DNA of 60,292 bases from Bacillota bacterium (GCA_023460235.1 JAEWRE010000020.1:1-60292), one strand, 5' to 3'; numbered from the stretch's first letter, positions 33,299 through 41,836 are shown. The notes: a model not told the origin generated them from the sequence alone. Made by a program: numbers and translations.

Positions 33299-35719
33299 AT
33301 GAATACATTAAAGGAGCTAACTATTCGTAACTTAAGACTAAATAAAAAAAGAACAATAGGAACAATTATTGGAATTATTATGTCTGTTGCATTAATATGT
33401 GCAGTTTCTACTATGGCTACGAGTTTTAGAAAGACTTTAGTACAAAATGCTATAAATGAAACAGGTTATTATCACATTGAATTTTTTGGATTGAAAACAG
33501 AAGATCTAGATACACTAAAAAATAATAGAGATATAAAAGAAATAAAAAAAGTTTATAATATGGGATCTTTTAAATTAGATAATAAGGAATCATATATCAA
33601 CATTTATTCATTAAACAAAGAGACTTTTAAAGATTTATCATATAAAATAGAAAAAGGAAGAATACCAGATAATCAAAATGAAATAATGATAAGCAAAAGT
33701 CTTGCTAGTGATGGAATATATAAAATAGGAGATACTATTAAATTTGATATAGGTTATTTCAGTGAGGAAACAGACCAATTAGAAAATGCAAAAGAAAAAC
33801 AATATAAAATAGTAGGTATTACTTCGAGAAGTGGAAACAGCTATGATTATCTTATTACTATTGGCGAAGAAAGTGATAATATTAAAGGATATGTATCATT
33901 AAAAAAACCATATGAATATAAAACCTTTCTTGCAGAGTTACTTGAAGTAAAAGACTATGATAAGCTACAGCAGAAAGAACAAGTTCAATACAAATATGAT
34001 TTTAATGAAAATAGGGAATTATTAAGATGGGAAGCTTTTGGTTTTTCAGATAATACAATTATTACACTATTTACAGTATGTGCAGTTGTAATTGCAATTA
34101 TTTTAGTAACAAGTATTTTTTGCATAAGAAATTCTTTTGCAATATCATATCTCGAAAAAATAAAGATGTATGGCATGCTTTCAAGTATTGGAGCTACAAA
34201 AAAACAAATCAAAAAGAATGTAGTTTTTGAAGGTGTTGTTTTAGGACTTATAGCAATTCCACTTGGAATTATAACTGGTATTGTAGCTATAATTATACTG
34301 ATTAAAATAGTAAACTCAATATTAGGAGGGAATTTATTTAATGATATAGACGGAATACAGATTGGGATATCAATAATACCAATAATGATTTCAATATTGT
34401 TAGGTATCTTAACTATTTATTTTTCTTCGATTTCAACTGCTAAAAAAGCGGGCAAAGTAAGTCCAATTGAACAATTAAATAATTTACAAGATATTAAAAT
34501 AAAGGATAAAAAATTAAAAGTTCCTTATTTAATTTCAAAACTATTTAAAACAGGTGGTAAATTAGCCTATAAAAACTTAAAGAGAAGTAAGAAAAAATAT
34601 AGAACAACTGTTATATCTTTAACAGTTAGTATTTGTATATTTATTACTATGTTTTCCTTTTTAACTAAAACATTTATCATATCAAATAACTATTATAAAA
34701 ATTATGATTATAACATTTCTGTTATTATTGGCAATTATGATTTAAAAGAAGAGCAAATTAATAAAATAAAACAATCAAAGCACAATAAAAAAGTTATAGT
34801 GTTATATGAAAGTGATCGTGATTATTTAAAAGTAATTGATAATAATAAAATAAATGATGATAGTGATTCAGGATCCAATAAAGGTAATATTAATATTGTT
34901 GCTCTTGATAATGAAGCATTTAAAGAATATGTAACTAAAATAGGATTAAAGTATGATGAGGTAAGAAAAACAGGTATTCTTTGTGATTTTAATATAGATG
35001 ATTTAAAAGAGACAAGAATATATAAATACAATGCAAATGAAGAAATTAATGGTATATATAAAGAACAAACAATTAGTATAAAACTTGGTGGAGTTTCAAA
35101 AATTAAACCAACAAATATTGAAAACTGGTTTTATGCGGGTGGTTATTTAGTTGTTAATAAAGAGTACTATTCTAATATAGATTTGGTACCATTAAATATT
35201 ACAATTGATTCAAATAATACAAAAGAAACTGTTAAGGAAATAAAAGAAATTGATTCTAGTTTAGTAATTAGAGATTTAGTAGAAGAAGTTCAAAATGAGA
35301 AAAATATGATATTAATAATATCTATTTTCTTATATGGCTTTATTGCTGTTATCACATTAATTGGAATTACTAATATATTTAATACTATCACATCTAATAT
35401 GGAATTAAGGCAAAAAGAAATTGCTATGCTAAAAAGTATTGGAATGACTAAAAGAGAATTTAATCATATGATTAATTTAGAAACAATCTTTTATTCAACA
35501 AAATCACTTATTTATGGTATTACATTAGGTGTTATTGGATCATATTTTATAAATCAAGCATATGGAATCAAATGGAAAAATACATTTTTAATTCCTTATC
35601 AACCGATAGTAATATCAATAATATTTGTATTCTTATTAGTGTATATAATAATGAAATATTCAATAACTAAAATAAATAAGCAAAATACAATTGAGACAAT
35701 AAGAAAAGATACAGTTTAA
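33299..35719 (+). CDS. FtsX-type ABC transporter permease (antimicrobial-peptide type)
   Basis: An 806-residue permease. The first helix (~20-40) is followed by an extracellular domain (~45-240) and three helices around 255-375 with the FtsX pattern M-L-S-S-I-G-A-T-K-K-Q-I. Another helix (~435-460) precedes a second extracellular region (~465-660), and C-terminal helices follow with M-L-K-S-I-G-M-T-K-R-E-F. Two FtsX domains with large external loops are the MacB/Bce-like arrangement for mechanotransmission rather than classic import. Four-gene context (ATPase, permease, regulator, kinase) suggests peptide-antibiotic sensing and resistance. A small hairpin after the gene separates it from the regulator. 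Confidence 0.88.
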   Translation: MNTLKELTIRNLRLNKKRTIGTIIGIIMSVALICAVSTMATSFRKTLVQNAINETGYYHIEFFGLKTEDLDTLKNNRDIKEIKKVYNMGSFKLDNKESYINIYSLNKETFKDLSYKIEKGRIPDNQNEIMISKSLASDGIYKIGDTIKFDIGYFSEETDQLENAKEKQYKIVGITSRSGNSYDYLITIGEESDNIKGYVSLKKPYEYKTFLAELLEVKDYDKLQQKEQVQYKYDFNENRELLRWEAFGFSDNTIITLFTVCAVVIAIILVTSIFCIRNSFAISYLEKIKMYGMLSSIGATKKQIKKNVVFEGVVLGLIAIPLGIITGIVAIIILIKIVNSILGGNLFNDIDGIQIGISIIPIMISILLGILTIYFSSISTAKKAGKVSPIEQLNNLQDIKIKDKKLKVPYLISKLFKTGGKLAYKNLKRSKKKYRTTVISLTVSICIFITMFSFLTKTFIISNNYYKNYDYNISVIIGNYDLKEEQINKIKQSKHNKKVIVLYESDRDYLKVIDNNKINDDSDSGSNKGNINIVALDNEAFKEYVTKIGLKYDEVRKTGILCDFNIDDLKETRIYKYNANEEINGIYKEQTISIKLGGVSKIKPTNIENWFYAGGYLVVNKEYYSNIDLVPLNITIDSNNTKETVKEIKEIDSSLVIRDLVEEVQNEKNMILIISIFLYGFIAVITLIGITNIFNTITSNMELRQKEIAMLKSIGMTKREFNHMINLETIFYSTKSLIYGITLGVIGSYFINQAYGIKWKNTFLIPYQPIVISIIFVFLLVYIIMKYSITKINKQNTIETIRKDTV

Positions 35720-35720
35720 A

Positions 35721-35753
35721 AAAGGAGCAATTTTGCTCCTTTTATGATATAAT
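35721..35753 (+). terminator. Hairpin with internal promoter
   Basis: AAAGGAGCAA / TTGCTCCTTT (35721-35742) with a T tract, then TATAAT at 35748-35753. It would lower read-through from the transporter genes and give the regulator-kinase pair its own start. Confidence 0.65.
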
Positions 35754-35788
35754 ATAATTTATAAAGATACTTTTAGAAAGGATTAGTT

Positions 35789-36460
35789 ATGAAGATATTG
35801 TTAATAGAAGATAATATAAATATTTCTGAAGGTCTTAAATATTCATTTTTACAAAACAACTATGAGATAGAAGTAGTAACAAATGTTGAAAAGGCAATAA
35901 AATTATTATCAAAAGATAAATTGGGATTTAAAAGTGATCTTATTATTTTAGATATATCGTTACCAGATGGTAATGGATTTGAACTATATGAGGATTACAT
36001 CAAACAGATAAAAATACCTACCATATTTTTGACAGCAAAAGATTCAGAAAATGATATTGTAAAAGGGTTAGAACTAGGTGCAGAAGATTATATTACTAAA
36101 CCTTTTTCTACTAGAGAATTACTTGCTAGAGTAAATAAAATCATTTTAAAAAATAAGGAAAATACAATCATTAAAGTTAAAAACATTTCATTTGATATTG
36201 ATAAGATGGTAGTAAAAAATAATAATGATATTGTTAATTTAACTAGTTTAGAATTAAAAATTTTATACTTATTATTTACTAACTTAAATAAAGTGATAAG
36301 AAGAGGATATATTATTGATAAAATATGGGATTGGACAGGCAATGATGTTAATGATAATACAGTAACTGTTTATTTAAAAAGAATTAGGGAAAAAATTGGC
36401 GAAGACATTATAGCTACAATAAAAGGAATTGGTTATAGGGTGGATGTGGATGAAAAATAG
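35789..36460 (+). CDS. OmpR-family response regulator of the ABC module
   Basis: At 223 residues, the receiver has acidic E-D-N, phospho-acceptor in L-I-I-L-D-I-S-L-P-D, F-L-T-A-K and I-T-K-P-F. The winged-helix output ends I-K-G-I-G-Y-R-V-D. It is expected to bind the 11-bp-phased TGTCACTT repeats upstream of the transporter, which is inference from position and regulator type. It overlaps the kinase gene by 11 nt. Confidence 0.9.
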   Translation: MKILLIEDNINISEGLKYSFLQNNYEIEVVTNVEKAIKLLSKDKLGFKSDLIILDISLPDGNGFELYEDYIKQIKIPTIFLTAKDSENDIVKGLELGAEDYITKPFSTRELLARVNKIILKNKENTIIKVKNISFDIDKMVVKNNNDIVNLTSLELKILYLLFTNLNKVIRRGYIIDKIWDWTGNDVNDNTVTVYLKRIREKIGEDIIATIKGIGYRVDVDEK

Positions 36461-37667
36461 TGAAAGTAGAAAATATTATGTTATTAAAATTATGCTTTTT
36501 ACTATATTCTTTTTATTCTTATTTAGCTTGTTTTATAATTATCAATATAAATCATATATTCACAATTATAATGAAAAGATAAGTAGTATTATAAAGATAA
36601 TTAATATAAAATACCCAAATGTTACTAAAAATGAACTAATGAAAATATTAAATAGTGAAGAAACTGATAAAAATATTTTTAGAGAATATGGTATTAATAT
36701 AAATGAAGATTCTTTAATTTTAAAAAATGATAGTAATTTTAAAATATTTGCAATAATGGATATTATCTTAATTACATTTTTAGTGATTATTATTAGTTTT
36801 TTGTTTTTGAAATATGATAAAAGGAAGAATAAAGAAATTAAAAAAGTAACTAAATATTTAGAAGAAATTAATCGTAAAAATTATAAACTAGATATTGATG
36901 AAAATGAAGAAAGTGAATTATCTATTTTAAAAAATGAAATATATAAAACTACTATTTTATTAAAAGAACAAACTCAACAATTGACTAACGATAAAAATTC
37001 TTTGAAAAATTCTCTATCAGATATATCTCATCAATTAAAAACGCCATTAACATCAATTGGAATTATGCTTGATAACATATTAGATAATCCTAATATGGCA
37101 CAAGAAACTAAAAATGATTTTATTAGAAATATAAAAAGGGAAACTTCTAATATTAATTTTTTAGTACAATCAATATTGAAATTATCACAATTTGATTCAA
37201 ATACAATTGTTTTTTCATATAAAGAAGAATATATACAAAAAATAGTAAAAGAGGCAATAAATAATGTGGAAAGTTTATGTGATCTTAAAAATATTGAAAT
37301 AATTGTAAAAGGTATTGAAAAAGAAAAGATAAATTGCGACTTAAAATGGCAAGTAGAAGCAATAACCAATATATTAAAAAATTCAGTTGAACATTCAATA
37401 GAAGGTAGCAAGATTTTTATTGAATATAATAATAAAAATATGTATTTGGAACTAATGATATCTGATACAGGAAAAGGTATAAAAGAAAAAGATTTGCCTC
37501 ATATTTTCGAACGCTTTTATAAAGGTGAAAATTCAAATAGGGATAGTATTGGTATTGGATTGGCGCTTTCAAAAGCTATAATTCAAGAAAATGATGGTAA
37601 GATAAGTGTTGAATCTAGTAAGAATAAAGGGACAAAATTTATTATAAGATATTATAAAGGATATTAG
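36450..37667 (+). CDS. Membrane sensor histidine kinase of the ABC module
   Basis: The start at 36450 is chosen because AGGGTGG lies about 7 nt upstream and the overlap with the regulator matches that of the other two-component pair; a TTG at 36429 lacks a site. The 405 residues comprise TM1 (~13-33), an ~80-residue extracytoplasmic loop, TM2 (~100-122) and HisKA with D-I-S-H-Q-L-K-T-P. The ATPase has I-L-K-N-S-V-E-H-S, D-T-G-K-G-I and G-I-G-L-A-L. The external loop is larger than that of true intramembrane-sensing BceS kinases, so it may sense by itself as well as through the transporter. Confidence 0.9.
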   Translation: MKNSESRKYYVIKIMLFTIFFLFLFSLFYNYQYKSYIHNYNEKISSIIKIINIKYPNVTKNELMKILNSEETDKNIFREYGININEDSLILKNDSNFKIFAIMDIILITFLVIIISFLFLKYDKRKNKEIKKVTKYLEEINRKNYKLDIDENEESELSILKNEIYKTTILLKEQTQQLTNDKNSLKNSLSDISHQLKTPLTSIGIMLDNILDNPNMAQETKNDFIRNIKRETSNINFLVQSILKLSQFDSNTIVFSYKEEYIQKIVKEAINNVESLCDLKNIEIIVKGIEKEKINCDLKWQVEAITNILKNSVEHSIEGSKIFIEYNNKNMYLELMISDTGKGIKEKDLPHIFERFYKGENSNRDSIGIGLALSKAIIQENDGKISVESSKNKGTKFIIRYYKGY

Positions 37668-37684
37668 AGTGTTTATATTATAAC

Positions 37685-37713
37685 TGGGACTGAAAATTCA
37701 GTTCTTTTTTTAT
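37685..37713 (+). terminator. Rho-independent terminator
   Basis: GGACTGAA / TTCAGTTC stem with a 2-nt loop (one G-T pair) and seven-T tail. Confidence 0.75.
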
Positions 37714-37978
37714 TTGTAAATATATTGAGGCAATGGACTTTATAAACAAGTACAATTATGATATAATGAATAAAAAAATAATCTTGGCGTGTAAATAATA
37801 AGAATAAATAGATTAAGACACTAAAAGGATTGATTTTTTATGAAGAAATAAAGAAGCGTTTTAAATTTATGTATCAACTAGTATATCAGTACATAAATAA
37901 TACCCACTTCATAGAAATATAAAATAAATTTTATATTTTAAGACTAAACTAGTAATTTTTTTAGGGGATGAAGTTTTA
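37714..37978 (+). other. Degenerate intergenic DNA
   Basis: There is no intact gene. A short open stretch around 37822-37922 reads Y-E-E-I-K-K-R-F-K-F-M-Y-Q-L in one frame and looks like old coding sequence, but it has no start and I cannot name it. Confidence 0.35.
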
Positions 37979-38134
37979 ATGCTTGGTAAAATGCATAAGG
38001 AAAAAATAAAATTATCTGATGCTATTTTAGTTGTAAATGTAGATAATTATATAGGAAGTAGTACAAAAAGTGAAATTGAATTTGCTAAATCACTGAACAA
38101 AGAAATCATTTATTATACAGATTTAATAAAATAA
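37979..38134 (+). pseudogene. C-terminal remnant of a nucleoside-deoxyribosyltransferase-like protein
   Basis: The 51 codons read M-L-G-K-M-H-K-E-K-I-K-L-S-D-A-I-L-V-V-N, then D-N-Y-I-G-S-S-T-K-S-E-I-E-F-A-K. This is the characteristic C-terminal half of small nucleoside 2-deoxyribosyltransferase-fold proteins, which normally have another ~50-60 residues with the G-S-M/L-R-F start. That first half is absent upstream. AGGGGATGAAG precedes the ATG, so a short peptide could still be made. Most likely a truncated gene. Confidence 0.55.
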
Positions 38135-38245
38135 AATAGTAAGCAGAGAAAAATATGAATATAGGATTGGTAAATTATATGGTTATAAAATATTTGAATA
38201 GTAATGATAATTAAAGTTGAAAATAGCAAAGGATGAATTTGGATA

Positions 38246-38971
38246 ATGGAGAAACTAGAAGAAAACAAATTATTAATCTATAAATTAGATAAGGATGATA
38301 TTAGTGAAAATTATTTTCACTTTACTAAAGCGAAAAATTTAGATAGCATTAAAAACGAAGGATTAATTCCTAAAATCAATTTTCACGCAAAAAATCTTGA
38401 GATAACAAAAAAAATATTTTTTGTTAAAGGATTAGATAATTTACTATGTTTATTTGATTGTTGGATAAATGTTTGTGAAAAATATCCTCATATTCCGGGT
38501 ATGTTTAGATTAGGTACTAAGATTATGAAATATAAATGGTTTCCTAAATCAATCATTAACAGTTACTTTAAATATACAGAATGTAATAAAATACATCTAT
38601 TTGTAGCATATAAATATTTTGATATATTCTTAGAAAAATATTTATTATTAAACTTGGATATAATTGAAGGTATAGATTTTAGTTTTGATGATATTGATGA
38701 AATTAAAAATAAAGATTATCCAAAAGAATATTTGATAAAAGGTGGATATTCTAAAGCATATTCTGATTTAGAATCAAAAGCAATGGATAAATGGAATTTA
38801 CATACATTTTCAAATCATGGAGTTGATTCAGATAAAATAAAAATATGTTATATAAACGAATCGTGTAAAATGATTGATGTATTAAAATTTGCTCTTTTAA
38901 ATACTACGTTGGACGTTGAAAAAGTATGTCCTGTACTTTATAAATATTTGAAGAAAAGAAAATATATTTAA
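38246..38971 (+). CDS. Protein of unknown function, possible ADP-ribosyltransferase-like fold
   Basis: The 241-residue soluble protein begins near residue 24 with H-F-T-K-A-K-N-L-D-S-I-K-N-E-G-L-I-P. This His-x-Thr ... L-x-x-I-x-x-x-G-L pattern is shared by Tpt1/DarT-like ADP-ribosyltransferase folds. K-K-I-F-F-V-K-G, C-L-F-D-C-W-I-N-V and E-Y-L-I-K-G-G-Y follow. This resemblance is a pattern judgement only. A decayed partial copy lies downstream at 39612. The ribosome site is weak (AAAGGATGAATTTGGATA). It sits in the accessory stretch next to gene remnants, as defence or toxin-like genes often do, but no partner antitoxin is evident. Confidence 0.6.
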   Translation: MEKLEENKLLIYKLDKDDISENYFHFTKAKNLDSIKNEGLIPKINFHAKNLEITKKIFFVKGLDNLLCLFDCWINVCEKYPHIPGMFRLGTKIMKYKWFPKSIINSYFKYTECNKIHLFVAYKYFDIFLEKYLLLNLDIIEGIDFSFDDIDEIKNKDYPKEYLIKGGYSKAYSDLESKAMDKWNLHTFSNHGVDSDKIKICYINESCKMIDVLKFALLNTTLDVEKVCPVLYKYLKKRKYI

Positions 38972-38994
38972 AAACAATAAAAGGAGGAGAAAAA

Positions 38995-39576
38995 ATGTTA
39001 TTTAAAATTATAGCAATTATTATATTGATAATGTTTTATTCAGTTTATGTTACAAAAATAATATTACAAAAAAGAAAGGGAATACAAACAGACCAAATGG
39101 CAAAAGGCAATAAAGATAAGAAATTATTGTTTACAGAAACCATTATGAAAATTGCAACTTATAGTGTTGTTATTGTAGAGGTTCTTTCAATAATATTTAC
39201 TTCCAATTATAATTCTATAGTTTATTCAATTATAGGTTCTTTAGTAGGAATACTCGGAGTTATTCTTTTTGTTATGTCTGTATATACTATGAAAGATAGT
39301 TGGAGAGCAGGAATTGCAATAAATGAGAAAACTAGTATAGTTGTAAATGGAATATATAGCTATAGTAGAAATCCTGCCTTTTTAGGATTTGACCTAGTTT
39401 ATATTGGGATACTGATAATGTTTTTTAATATATGGTTGCTTATTTTTTCAATATTTGCAATTATGATGTTGCATATACAAATATTACAAGAAGAAAAATA
39501 TTTACCAAATATATTTGGTAATGATTATATTGACTATAAGAAAAAAGTACAAAGATATATAGGAAGAAAAAAGTAA
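38995..39576 (+). CDS. ICMT/PEMT-family membrane methyltransferase
   Basis: The 193-residue protein has about five hydrophobic helices. The family's C-terminal SAM-binding signature is present: G-I-Y-S-Y-S-R-N-P-A-F-L-G, then E-E-K-Y-L-P-N-I-F-G-N-D-Y-I-D-Y-K-K. This matches isoprenylcysteine/phospholipid methyltransferase-like proteins. The bacterial substrate is unknown; lipid or small-molecule O/N-methylation is likely. AAAGGAGGAGAAAAA gives a strong start. Confidence 0.82.
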   Translation: MLFKIIAIIILIMFYSVYVTKIILQKRKGIQTDQMAKGNKDKKLLFTETIMKIATYSVVIVEVLSIIFTSNYNSIVYSIIGSLVGILGVILFVMSVYTMKDSWRAGIAINEKTSIVVNGIYSYSRNPAFLGFDLVYIGILIMFFNIWLLIFSIFAIMMLHIQILQEEKYLPNIFGNDYIDYKKKVQRYIGRKK

Positions 39577-39611
39577 TGCAAATTAAAATTTATAGGGTTA
39601 ATGTGTATGAA

Positions 39612-39720
39612 TTTGATTGTTGGATAAATATTTTGATATGTTTTTAAAAGAATATGTCATAGATGGACAAGACAAATTAATACGAATTATTATGATTTAT
39701 CTGATATTGAAAAAGAATCG
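39612..39720 (+). pseudogene. Decayed, internally deleted copy of the 38246 gene
   Basis: Nucleotides 39612-39639 equal 38453-38470 fused to 38616-38626 of the intact gene across a shared ATAAAT. This gives 28 matching bases with 145 bp missing. Weaker similarity continues (TTTTTAAAAGAATAT versus TTCTTAGAAAAATAT). The deletion is not a multiple of three and the copy has no open frame. Confidence 0.55.
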
Positions 39721-39772
39721 GATAGAAAAGAAAATATAAGAATCTTAGAAATAATAAGTGGTGAAAATAAAG

Positions 39773-40270
39773 ATGAGCAAAGGAATTATAATAGCAGGCT
39801 TTGGTGCTATAGGGAAAACAACACTTGGGAAAAAATATGATAATATAATAGATTTAGAATCAGGCTATTATCAATGGGATAATACTGGTTTTGAACATAT
39901 TCCATATGAGCTAAGAAAAGGTAAAAAAGAAAGAAATAAAAATGAAAGCTGGCCTTCAAATTATCATGAAGCTGTATTGAAAGCACAAAAAGAATATGAT
40001 ATAGTATTAACTTCAATGCATTGGCATCTTTTAGACTTTTTAGAAGAAAATCAAATTGATTATTATTTAGTGTATCCAACACTAGATAGTGAAAAAGTTT
40101 TAGAAGAGAGATGTTATGCAAGAGGAAATAATGACGTTTTTACTAATAAACTAAAAATAAACTTATATGATTGGAATGAAAAAAGAAAAAATTATCATCC
40201 AAAAGAATTAATTATTATTAATAAAAATGAGTATTTAGAAGACGTATTGAAAAAACATAATATGATTTAG
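39773..40270 (+). CDS. P-loop kinase-like protein
   Basis: The 165-residue protein has an N-terminal Walker A, A-G-F-G-A-I-G-K-T-T-L, at residues ~7-17. An acidic D-L-E-S-G-Y-Y-Q-W-D-N follows, and a central S-N-Y-H-E-A-V-L-K-A block. V-Y-P-T-L-D-S-E-K-V-L-E-E-R-C-Y-A-R-G lies near residue 110, a lid-like Arg cluster as in small nucleotide/nucleoside kinases. I have seen similar proteins in phages and Firmicutes islands; the substrate is unknown. The ATG at 39773 is preferred over in-frame GTGs at 39758/39761, which would form part of its ribosome site. Confidence 0.65.
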   Translation: MSKGIIIAGFGAIGKTTLGKKYDNIIDLESGYYQWDNTGFEHIPYELRKGKKERNKNESWPSNYHEAVLKAQKEYDIVLTSMHWHLLDFLEENQIDYYLVYPTLDSEKVLEERCYARGNNDVFTNKLKINLYDWNEKRKNYHPKELIIINKNEYLEDVLKKHNMI

Positions 40271-40400
40271 ATATATTAATAAAAGATAACGAACATAATC
40301 AAAGATAAAACTACAATTGATAAATATTTAAAATATAATATTCTATATAGGTAGAATTAGTATATATGATAGTGATGAAAATATAAATGAGTGATTAATT

Positions 40401-40478
40401 ATGGATATGTACAAAAAAAGAGAACAAAGAAAAAATAAGCCAGTAGAAGAAAATACTAATAAAATAAACATCAACTAG
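40401..40478 (+). pseudogene. Duplicated 5' fragment of rbgA
   Basis: ATG at 40401 begins M-D-M-Y-K-K-R-E-Q-R-K-N-K, nearly the same as the rbgA N-terminus at 41837 (M-D-M-Y-Q-K-R-E-Q-R-K-K-N-K). The first ~43 bases, including the ATTATGG context, are almost identical. The copy continues to N-I-N and then hits TAG exactly where rbgA has TGG (N-I-N-W). Thus only the ~25-codon lysine-rich extension survives. Confidence 0.75.
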
Positions 40479-40752
40479 TTGATTACGATTAATTTAAACC
40501 CTTCTATAAATCTTTATAAATAAAGGCTTTGCCAGATTTTAGTCCTTGCACGTTTTGTTGAGAATACTCAAAAATTAATTAAAAATTAGGAAAATATAAT
40601 GAATTTGATTAATTTTACAATTAGAATTTGAAAGGTGATTACAGAGTTTAAACCCCACGTGGAAGGAGTTTTATAAAAATGAAGATTATTACATATTTTA
40701 ATAAAAATATAAAAATAAAGAGATAAATAGTAATTTGCAAAGGAGAAATACA
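40479..40752 (+). other. Non-coding stretch with less AT-rich patches
   Basis: There is no intact gene. Two patches stand out from the AT-rich background: 40523-40572 (GGCTTTGCCAG ... CTTGCACG) and 40648-40672 (AACCCCACGTGGAAGGAG, with the palindrome CCACGTGG and a good ribosome site before a 15-codon frame). They may be relics of another gene or an old junction. Confidence 0.4.
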
Positions 40753-41106
40753 ATGAAAAATTATGATAATTATTTTCTTCCAGTTGATAATATGGAAGAA
40801 GCGAAAAAATATTATGGGGAAACCTTAGGATTAAAAAAGAAATTTGATTTTTCTGATAAGGGTATGGTTGCTTATAATGTTGGTAATGAGGAACCTGCAA
40901 TTATTTTAAAGGATAAAAATAAATTTAAAAATTTAAAACCTACTATTTGGTTTGAAGTAGAAAATGTTAAACGTTTATATATAGATATGAAAGAAAAAGG
41001 TATTCACTTTTTAAGTGAACCATTTAAAATTGGTACTGGTAATGCAGTAGAATTTGAGGACCCATTTGGTAATAGATTAGGTATTACAGACTATATACAA
41101 GATTAG
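40753..41106 (+). CDS. VOC-family (glyoxalase/bleomycin-resistance) protein
   Basis: The 117-residue single-domain protein has beta-alpha-beta-beta-beta repeats. The first unit contains Y-F-L-P-V-D-N-M-E-E-A-K-K-Y-Y-G-E-T-L-G-L. The second has I-W-F-E-V-E-N-V-K-R-L-Y and V-E-F-E-D-P-F-G-N-R-L-G-I-T-D-Y. Two of the usual metal ligands appear altered (no N-terminal His), so it may be a binding protein rather than an enzyme. The ATG at 40753 has AAAGGAGAAATAC. It lies between the rbgA fragment and the AlkD-like gene. Confidence 0.82.
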   Translation: MKNYDNYFLPVDNMEEAKKYYGETLGLKKKFDFSDKGMVAYNVGNEEPAIILKDKNKFKNLKPTIWFEVENVKRLYIDMKEKGIHFLSEPFKIGTGNAVEFEDPFGNRLGITDYIQD

Positions 41107-41135
41107 CAATATAAAATATTAGGAGTTGTGTAAGA

Positions 41136-41795
41136 ATGGATAAATATTTAGAACTTAAAAAAATATTTGAATCTAAAGAAGACAAAGATAATGCAGGAGA
41201 TATGTCAAAGTATATGAGAAATATGTTTGAATTTTATGGATTATCAGCGCCTAAAAGAAAAGAAGTATATAATAATTTTATTAAATCAGAGAAAAAATCT
41301 AAAGTTATAGATTGGAATTTTTTAGACAAATGTTATTTAGATAATCATAGGGAGTTTCAATATTTAGTATATGACTATCTAATTACAATGAAACAATATG
41401 TATTATATGAAGATCTTTCAAAAATTAAAAATTATATAATCAAAAAATCTTGGTGGGATACAATAGATTTTCTTTGTAAGGTAATTGGTGATGTTAGCTT
41501 AAGGGATGTAAGAGTTAAAGAATTGATGCTTGATTGGTCAAGGGATAACAATATTTGGATTAAGAGAACATCAATAGAACACCAATTATGCTTGAAAGAA
41601 AAAACTGATACTGTATTATTAGAAGAAATCATACTAAACTGTTTAGGTAGTGATGAATTTTTTATAAATAAAGCAATAGGTTGGTCTTTAAGAGATTATT
41701 CAAAGACTAATCCAAAATGGGTAAAGTATTTTATAGATAAGTATAAAAATGAAATGAGTAATTTAAGTATTAAAGAAGCAAGTAAATATATTTAA
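41136..41795 (+). CDS. DNA alkylation repair protein, AlkD-like
   Basis: The 219-residue all-helical HEAT-like-repeat protein has family blocks M-S-K-Y-M-R-N-M-F-E-F-Y-G-L, K-K-S-W-W-D-T-I-D-F-L, W-I-K-R-T-S-I-E-H-Q-L and F-F-I-N-K-A-I-G-W-S-L-R-D-Y. The W-W-D and the W-x-L-R-x-Y segments match AlkD's alkylpurine-glycosylase active face. It is expected to excise positively charged alkyl-purines. AGGAGTTGTGTAAG ribosome site. It is probably co-transcribed with the VOC gene 29 nt upstream. Confidence 0.88.
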   Translation: MDKYLELKKIFESKEDKDNAGDMSKYMRNMFEFYGLSAPKRKEVYNNFIKSEKKSKVIDWNFLDKCYLDNHREFQYLVYDYLITMKQYVLYEDLSKIKNYIIKKSWWDTIDFLCKVIGDVSLRDVRVKELMLDWSRDNNIWIKRTSIEHQLCLKEKTDTVLLEEIILNCLGSDEFFINKAIGWSLRDYSKTNPKWVKYFIDKYKNEMSNLSIKEASKYI

Positions 41796-41836
41796 TCAAA
41801 TTACAACTTGTAAAAGTAAAAGGAGTGAAAAAAATT

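Noticed and set aside
36429..36449. Upstream TTG start for the second histidine kinase
   Set aside because: No ribosome site before it; the ATG at 36450 has AGGGTGG at proper distance.
40586..40900. 104-codon open frame on the minus strand
   Set aside because: Overlaps the start of the VOC gene in antisense and has an implausible Tyr/His/Phe-rich product.
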